Of a stretch of 5,849 bases of DNA, positions 1 through 3,675 are shown piece by piece. The DNA lies in the NCBI GenBank assembly GCA_947302185.1, contig CAMYVI010000167.1:1-5849 (forward strand). Reading direction: 5' to 3'. The DNA comes from an uncultured Lachnospiraceae bacterium. Lineage in GTDB: Bacteria > Bacillota_A > Clostridia > Lachnospirales > Lachnospiraceae. Positions within the stretch are counted from its first letter, which is position 1. Each line of letters opens with the position of its first letter. The notes under the pieces are model-generated. The model was not told where the DNA came from. It did no database searches and saw nothing but the letters and a program-made list of their open reading frames with translations. A program made the translations under genes and the position numbers.

Positions 1-473
1 GATCAGATACTTCGACTGCAGCATCATCTGCCACAGTCCTCCCATCACAAACCACTGATCCTGCAGCCACAGCCAAGCCCTCGGGTCCGGATACTAAGAA
101 GGATTCGAAAAATGCTTCGGCTACACCCACAACCGCACCGGACTCGAAGGATAAGGGCTCGAAAACGCAGAATCAAGCGGGCGGGAAAACATCAGAATCC
201 AAATCCGGGTCAGATGTCGTACCTGCAGCAGGAACGAATTCAGCCGAAGGTTCAACGTCAGGACAGGCGTCCGCGTCAGAACCCGCTGATACAGATGATC
301 CAAAACAGGATGACACAAAACCGGCAACGCCAAAGCCGGTCGAAGAAGAAAAGGCAGCGCTTACGATTATTCCCGAACCGACATCTTCCGTGACGGAAAC
401 GCCATCGCCAATACCGACAGGGAAGGTAGAATCTGAACCGGATAATGAAGCTGCTATGATGACAGATTTCTGA
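1..473 (+). CDS. C-terminal end of a Ser/Thr/Pro/Ala/Lys-rich disordered protein (5' partial)
   Basis: The frame with codons starting at position 3 is open from the left edge to a TGA at 471-473, giving 156 residues with no start in view; the gene begins outside the window. The protein is low-complexity, dominated by Ser, Thr, Ala, Pro, Lys, Asp, Glu and Gly. I see no Cys, His, Trp, Tyr or Arg, and the only Phe is the last residue (…AAMMTDF). Such composition indicates an intrinsically disordered tail or linker, as found outside the membrane or at the ends of surface proteins, receptors and PASTA-type kinases in Bacillota. There is no LPxTG sorting signal or hydrophobic anchor in this part. 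The biased but steady amino-acid usage over 470 bases with no stop supports real coding. The stop lies at the edge of the palindromic repeat that follows, so the final residues may derive from that element. Function cannot be named from this fragment. Confidence 0.75.
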   Translation, partial: SDTSTAASSATVLPSQTTDPAATAKPSGPDTKKDSKNASATPTTAPDSKDKGSKTQNQAGGKTSESKSGSDVVPAAGTNSAEGSTSGQASASEPADTDDPKQDDTKPATPKPVEEEKAALTIIPEPTSSVTETPSPIPTGKVESEPDNEAAMMTDF

Positions 474-595
474 ATAAAAGAAGGGTCTTTAGCACTGAGA
501 TCATCAGTGCTGAGGATCCTTTACTGCATTAAGAATAACAGAAAGAATGAGATGTTCAGCAAATCTCGGCTCGCGGCGGGAAGAAATCTTCCAAT
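474..595. repeat. Candidate dispersed palindromic intergenic repeat (ILNAVKDP family)
   Basis: The minus strand across about 504-550 reads SVILNAVKDPQH. This is the spurious peptide I know from short dispersed palindromic repeats in many bacterial genomes, whose DNA core resembles CATTCTGAACGAAGTGAAGGATC. The arm at 504-541 is matched, with several differences and gaps, by a second inverted arm at about 465-498, giving a roughly symmetric element. The central part forms the strong hairpin listed separately. The right part (551-592) is GC-richer and may be a further piece of the element or unrelated. Element boundaries are approximate. Family assignment rests on recognition of the peptide and core, not on a search. 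Confidence 0.5.
480..522. terminator. Long imperfect hairpin after the upstream gene; possible terminator
   Basis: The left arm 480-498 pairs with the right arm 504-522 over about 19 positions around a 5-base loop (GATCA). The inner 8 pairs (AGCACTGA/TCAGTGCT) are perfect, and the mismatches further out are all G-U type wobbles on the + strand transcript. It starts 7 bases after the stop codon of the upstream gene, the right place for a terminator. Only a short U run (CCTTTACTG) follows, so it is a weak intrinsic terminator by sequence. It may equally be just the core of the dispersed repeat, or a 3' end stabiliser. Confidence 0.5.
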
Positions 596-599
596 GGAG
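596..599 (+). promoter_or_regulatory. Ribosome binding site deciding the hydrolase start
   Basis: GGAG lies 10 bases before the ATG at 610. An in-frame ATG at 547 exists, but it has no Shine-Dalgarno, sits inside the repeat-like region and would add 21 residues that do not resemble a hydrolase N-terminus. This site therefore favours 610. Confidence 0.65.
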
Positions 600-609
600 A
601 AATAGTGTT

Positions 610-1545
610 ATGAAGAAAAAATACACATTTTCATCTGCAGATAAAAAGACGAATATACATGTTATAGTATGGTATCCGGAAAACGAAACAATCGGAGTTG
701 TACAAATCGCGCACGGGATGGTAGAATTCATTGACAGATATGAACGCTTTGCAAGCTTTCTTGCTCAGCATGGTTACGTGGTGGTCGGAAATGATCATCT
801 CGGCCACGGAAAAAGCATTAAATCAGGGGAAGAACTGGGATTTTTCCGGCAGCCGGGCGGAAATGAGGCCGTCATTTCCGATATGAGAAAACTGCATTTA
901 ATCACTCGAAAACATTTTCCGCAAGTACCTTATTTTCTGATCGGACACAGCATGGGTTCCTTCTTTACACGCGAGTATATCGAATTGTTCGGGCAGGATC
1001 TGACAGGGGCCGTAATAGTGGGGACCGGTAGTCAGCCGAAAGGCATGTTGAAAATGGGGAAAGGACTTTGCAGTACAATCGCTGCTTTCAGGGGATGGAA
1101 ACACCGATCCCTGATTGTTGATTACATCTGTTTCGGTAACTATAACCGGAAATTCGAGCCAGCAAGGACAAACATGGACTGGCTGACCAGAGATGAGGAG
1201 ATTGTCGATGCGTATAAGGCCAATCCTCTCAATAACTTCCGGTTCACGATGAACGGATATTATTCCATGTTTACAGCTATCGAAGCTGCAGAGAATCCGA
1301 AAAAGATCGGCAGGATTCCGAAGAGTCTTCCGTTGCTGCTTGTATCAGGGACGGATGATCCGGTGGGCGGTTTCGGGGATGGTGTCAGAAAGGCTTACGA
1401 GTCATATAAAAAAGCCGGCCTCAATGACGTTCAGATGCATCTTTTCGAAAGTGATCGCCATGAAATCCTGAATGAGTTGAATCACAGCGAGGTGTACCGT
1501 TATATTCTGGATTGGCTCAATGAACGGAACAGCCGGAGTAAATAG
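610..1545 (+). CDS. Alpha/beta hydrolase, monoacylglycerol lipase/lysophospholipase-like (serine hydrolase, Hydrolase_4 type)
   Basis: This 311-residue protein is a complete single-domain alpha/beta hydrolase, the usual size for bacterial PldB/monoacylglycerol lipase-like enzymes. The oxyanion-region HG is at residues 35-36 (QIAHGMVEF), followed by the family-typical block around residues 43-69 (RY..FA..LA..GY.V...DHLGHGKS). The nucleophile elbow is GHSMG with Ser114. The acid is in GTDDPVGG, most likely Asp250, and the base is His284 in DRHEILNE. All three triad members are therefore present. It has no signal peptide or membrane segment, so it should be cytoplasmic. Family knowledge predicts hydrolysis of a monoacylglycerol, lysophospholipid or related carboxylic ester; the substrate is not determined by the sequence. 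A cap region lies at about 140-225. The start is set at 610 because of GGAG at 596-599. The gene is followed after 14 bp by the fused transporter gene, probably in one operon. I see no clear promoter in the 136 bases upstream. Confidence 0.9.
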   Translation: MKKKYTFSSADKKTNIHVIVWYPENETIGVVQIAHGMVEFIDRYERFASFLAQHGYVVVGNDHLGHGKSIKSGEELGFFRQPGGNEAVISDMRKLHLITRKHFPQVPYFLIGHSMGSFFTREYIELFGQDLTGAVIVGTGSQPKGMLKMGKGLCSTIAAFRGWKHRSLIVDYICFGNYNRKFEPARTNMDWLTRDEEIVDAYKANPLNNFRFTMNGYYSMFTAIEAAENPKKIGRIPKSLPLLLVSGTDDPVGGFGDGVRKAYESYKKAGLNDVQMHLFESDRHEILNELNHSEVYRYILDWLNERNSRSK

Positions 1546-1550
1546 GGAAG
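1544..1550 (+). promoter_or_regulatory. Ribosome binding site overlapping the hydrolase stop codon
   Basis: AGGGAAG lies 9 bases before the ATG at 1560 and overlaps the TAG stop of the hydrolase gene. This arrangement supports co-transcription and possible translational coupling of the two genes. Confidence 0.5.
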
Positions 1551-1559
1551 AAGCTTATT

Positions 1560-3302
1560 ATGACTAAAAAGGAATCACGTATTGTTCTCTTATCAATTAC
1601 ATTATGCTGGGCCTCATCTTATATTTTCATCAAAGATGTACCGCAGGATTTTTCGGTCTATGCTTATCTGACGCTTACATCAGGCGTAGCCGGTATTATT
1701 CTTTCGGCTTTGTTTTTTAGGCAGATGCGCTACGTCACTCGCAGGACGCTGCTTTACAGTTTTATTCTTGCTCTGCTTATTGCCGGCAATATGTTTTTCG
1801 AAAAACTCGCATTAGACTCACTGCCTGCATCGTCGGTGAGCACGATTGCATCTCTCAACATCGTAGTCGTTCCTCTGATCATGGCACTGCGCAGACAGTT
1901 TCCTACAAGGAATAACGTTGCGGGTATTGTCATCATTTTATTGGGAATCTGTCTGTCCACGAGCTTTTCGCTTCAAAGCAACGGACTATTGGGAATCATT
2001 TACGTTACCATTTCCTGTATTATGATGTCTCTTTACATTGTTCTGGCTCAGGACTATACGCGCGTTTCGTCTCCGCTGCTCCTTACCGTTCTTCAATTGT
2101 GTTTTACTGCATTGATCGGTCTTGTCCTATGGGTAATGGCAGATGCCGGTTCCTTCACGACAATAGAATGGTCTGCTCAGACGATTTCCTATATTCTGAT
2201 CTTAGCTTTCTTTTCAAAGGCATATGCCTATATTATGCTTATGTACGGTGAAAAATACGCCGATGCAATAAGCGTGACGGTAATAGCATCCACAGAGCCG
2301 ATTGTAACAATCCTGCTTGCTCTGATAATACCTAATACCAGCGGAAATACCGAATTGTTTTCGGCCAGATCACTTTTGAGTGCCTGTATAATCGCAGTAG
2401 GCGCTGTCGTGGCAGGTACAGATTTCCTATCAAAGGATAAAAAGAAATCTGATCAGGATCATGATTCAATATCAGAGAAAACTTCCCTCGAAGACCGGGC
2501 AGATCCGGACCCGCAAACACCTGATGGAGGCCGAGAGGTCGGTAAGAGGTCTCAACTTCCTGCCCTTTGCCTGCTTCTTGCATGCGCCTTTGCTGTTCTG
2601 AGCTTATCAATCAATGTTTTCGAATTTGCGGACGGATATTCCGAAATCAGGCCGGAGAATCTTTTTCCGGTAGTCGGCGGACTCCTTTTAGGTCCTGCCG
2701 GTGCCCTGGCATGTGCGGTCGGAAATCTCCTGGGAGACCTTTACTGGATCCGGGATTACGGAATGACGAGCATTTTCGGTTTTGCAGCCAATTTTATGGC
2801 TGCGTTAATTCCGTATATTATCTGGCGTTCATTCTCTGATGAGCCGCCTAATAGCCACTCCTGGAAAAATCTTGGTCTGTTCGTATTCAGCTCTTTTCTG
2901 GGAAATCTTGCGTGTGCGTGGATTTTGAACATCGGAACGCAGGTTTCCGCCGGTTTCTGGTATAAATCGCTGATGCAGACGATATTTTTTAACAATACGA
3001 TCTTTTCCATAGCATTCGGTCTGCCGCTCTTTATTATCCTGACATCGGAAAAAAGCTGGACGTATAAGCGGAATCTTCAAAAACATACCCGTGATGTTTC
3101 CAGGATTATGATTTTGCTGAATACTGCGTTGCTTTCAATATACTTTGTGTGTAACGCAAGAGGGCTGAACCTATGCACCGGCTTTTTTATGAAGCTTTTT
3201 ACTATAGTAACAGCATTCTGCCTGATTGCCGGCTGTATAATACCGTTTGCACTCTGTATAATTTCGGAGAAAACGAATGATTATACGATAAAAGGAGAAT
3301 GA
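1560..3302 (+). CDS. EamA/DMT-family transporter fused to a second integral-membrane domain resembling an ECF S component
   Basis: The 580-residue protein has two membrane halves. Residues 6-288 form a complete DMT transporter with two EamA repeats (about 6-137 and 142-287; roughly ten membrane segments). Family-like traits are WASSYIFIKDVP in segment 1, TIASLNIVVVPLI before the end of repeat 1, and TVIASTEPIVTILLALI in repeat 2. Residues 291-333 are a hydrophilic, charged linker. Residues 334-568 hold about seven further hydrophobic segments. The stretch 364-394 (RPENLFPVVGG, then GPAGALACAVGNLLGD) followed by SIFGFAANF at 404-412 resembles substrate-specific S components of ECF transporters, with the FGP-G-A…IGN-GD pattern. 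DMT proteins export or import small metabolites. S components bind vitamins or similar ligands and need a separate energising module, which is not encoded here. A DMT protein normally ends near residue 300, so the C-terminal half is the unusual part. The frame runs through without a stop. Substrate unknown; the S-component assignment is tentative. Confidence 0.8.
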   Translation: MTKKESRIVLLSITLCWASSYIFIKDVPQDFSVYAYLTLTSGVAGIILSALFFRQMRYVTRRTLLYSFILALLIAGNMFFEKLALDSLPASSVSTIASLNIVVVPLIMALRRQFPTRNNVAGIVIILLGICLSTSFSLQSNGLLGIIYVTISCIMMSLYIVLAQDYTRVSSPLLLTVLQLCFTALIGLVLWVMADAGSFTTIEWSAQTISYILILAFFSKAYAYIMLMYGEKYADAISVTVIASTEPIVTILLALIIPNTSGNTELFSARSLLSACIIAVGAVVAGTDFLSKDKKKSDQDHDSISEKTSLEDRADPDPQTPDGGREVGKRSQLPALCLLLACAFAVLSLSINVFEFADGYSEIRPENLFPVVGGLLLGPAGALACAVGNLLGDLYWIRDYGMTSIFGFAANFMAALIPYIIWRSFSDEPPNSHSWKNLGLFVFSSFLGNLACAWILNIGTQVSAGFWYKSLMQTIFFNNTIFSIAFGLPLFIILTSEKSWTYKRNLQKHTRDVSRIMILLNTALLSIYFVCNARGLNLCTGFFMKLFTIVTAFCLIAGCIIPFALCIISEKTNDYTIKGE

Positions 3303-3331
3303 TAGAAAAGAGGAATACACGACATAAAAGT

Positions 3332-3360
3332 TTGATAAATGCTTATAGATATGATAGTAT
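3332..3360 (+). promoter_or_regulatory. Possible sigma-A-type promoter
   Basis: TTGATA at 3332-3337 (5 of 6 to TTGACA) and TAGTAT at 3355-3360 (4 of 6 to TATAAT) are separated by exactly 17 bases. In AT-rich DNA such pairs occur by chance. If active it would make a leader of about 300 bases before the surface-protein gene, reading through the inverted repeat and the palindrome. Confidence 0.3.
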
Positions 3361-3537
3361 GATTCCTTGTTTATGATACGGTCAACAGGATTGCATATTG
3401 AAAATGCATATGGTACCGCTTTATGAAATCGTTTTATCTGTCTTTAGCAAGGAGAAGACTGATAAAATTTTAAATATCTTAAATAACTCTACACACTTAT
3501 ATGATAACAAATTATTCACAGAATATAAACAATTATA

Positions 3538-3566
3538 TTGCATAATACAGTTATGACTAATAATAT
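3538..3566 (+). promoter_or_regulatory. Possible sigma-A-type promoter for the surface-protein gene
   Basis: TTGCAT at 3538-3543 and TAATAT at 3561-3566 are separated by 17 bases (3 of 6 and 4 of 6 matches to consensus). Transcription would start near 3573, about 100 bases before the start codon, and the transcript would contain the 34-base palindrome. The inverted repeat at 3539-3578 overlaps the whole promoter. Confidence 0.35.
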
Positions 3567-3578
3567 AACTGTTATGCA
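3539..3578. repeat. Inverted repeat overlapping the putative promoter; possible operator
   Basis: The left arm 3539-3554 (TGCATAATACAGTTAT) and the right arm 3565-3578 (ATAACTGTTATGCA) are exact inverted copies apart from two extra bases (TA) in the left arm, around a 10-base spacer. Arms of 14 matching bases are more than expected by chance even in AT-rich DNA. The position on the promoter-like pair fits a dimeric repressor site or a leader hairpin. Confidence 0.5.
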
Positions 3579-3599
3579 TTCTCAATTATGATATACATA

Positions 3600-3633
3600 C
3601 AGAAAAGGGAGAATTCGAATTCTCCCTTTTCTG
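3600..3633. terminator. Perfect 34-bp palindrome, terminator-like, possibly bidirectional or an attenuator
   Basis: CAGAAAAGGGAGAATTC at 3600-3616 is followed directly by its exact reverse complement at 3617-3633, with no mismatch. In RNA it would fold as a stem with a UCGA loop. The inner stem GGGAGAAT/ATTCTCCC is followed by TTTTCT, which matches an intrinsic terminator; because of the symmetry, the minus strand reads the same. It may end the hydrolase-transporter transcript. It ends only 25 bases before the Shine-Dalgarno of the next gene, leaving no room for a promoter in between, so transcription of that gene must cross it. Confidence 0.7.
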
Positions 3634-3658
3634 AAGTAAAAGCTGAAATATAACAGAT

Positions 3659-3667
3659 AGGAGGTGA
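3659..3667 (+). promoter_or_regulatory. Very strong Shine-Dalgarno for the surface-protein gene
   Basis: AGGAGGTGA is a full-length match to the typical anti-Shine-Dalgarno of Bacillota. It ends 8 bases before the ATG at 3676. An in-frame GTG at 3673, three bases upstream, is the alternative start; ATG is preferred for codon type and for spacing from the full match. Confidence 0.8.
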
Positions 3668-3675
3668 AAAAAGTG

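Larger units (their letters stand above)
3303..3599. other. AT-rich intergenic region with promoter-like elements, no convincing gene
   Basis: This stretch has no open frame of meaningful length with a credible ribosome binding site on either strand. It is visibly richer in A and T than its neighbours. It contains two promoter-like pairs (3332-3360 and 3538-3566), repeated TGCATA words (at 3392 and 3405, and in the inverted repeat at 3539-3578), and the inverted repeat listed separately. No clear terminator directly follows the transporter stop at 3302; the first strong one is the palindrome at 3600-3633. Confidence 0.6.

Noticed and set aside
112..393. Arg/Gln-rich + strand frame of 93 residues
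   Set aside because: It is an out-of-frame reading of the low-complexity tail, whose own frame is open from the left edge to 473 with coherent composition.
547..609. Upstream in-frame extension of the hydrolase from an ATG at 547
   Set aside because: It has no Shine-Dalgarno, lies in the repeat-like region, and adds 21 residues unlike the family; the ATG at 610 has GGAG at a usable distance.
504..731. Minus-strand frame of 75 residues containing SVILNAVKDP
   Set aside because: The peptide is the known spurious translation of a dispersed DNA repeat, and the rest overlaps the hydrolase gene antisense.
3299..3376. 25-codon frame starting at an ATGA overlap with the transporter stop, with AAAGGAG just upstream
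   Set aside because: The Shine-Dalgarno is only one base from the ATG, the peptide resembles nothing I know, and the frame is short enough to arise by chance.
3649..3654. TATAAC as a -10 element close to the surface-protein gene
   Set aside because: No acceptable -35 lies 16-18 bases upstream, and a start there would place the Shine-Dalgarno at the very 5' end of the transcript.
3303..3658. Riboswitch or other structured leader RNA
   Set aside because: Apart from the simple inverted repeat and the palindrome, I see no conserved riboswitch core or T-box motif.
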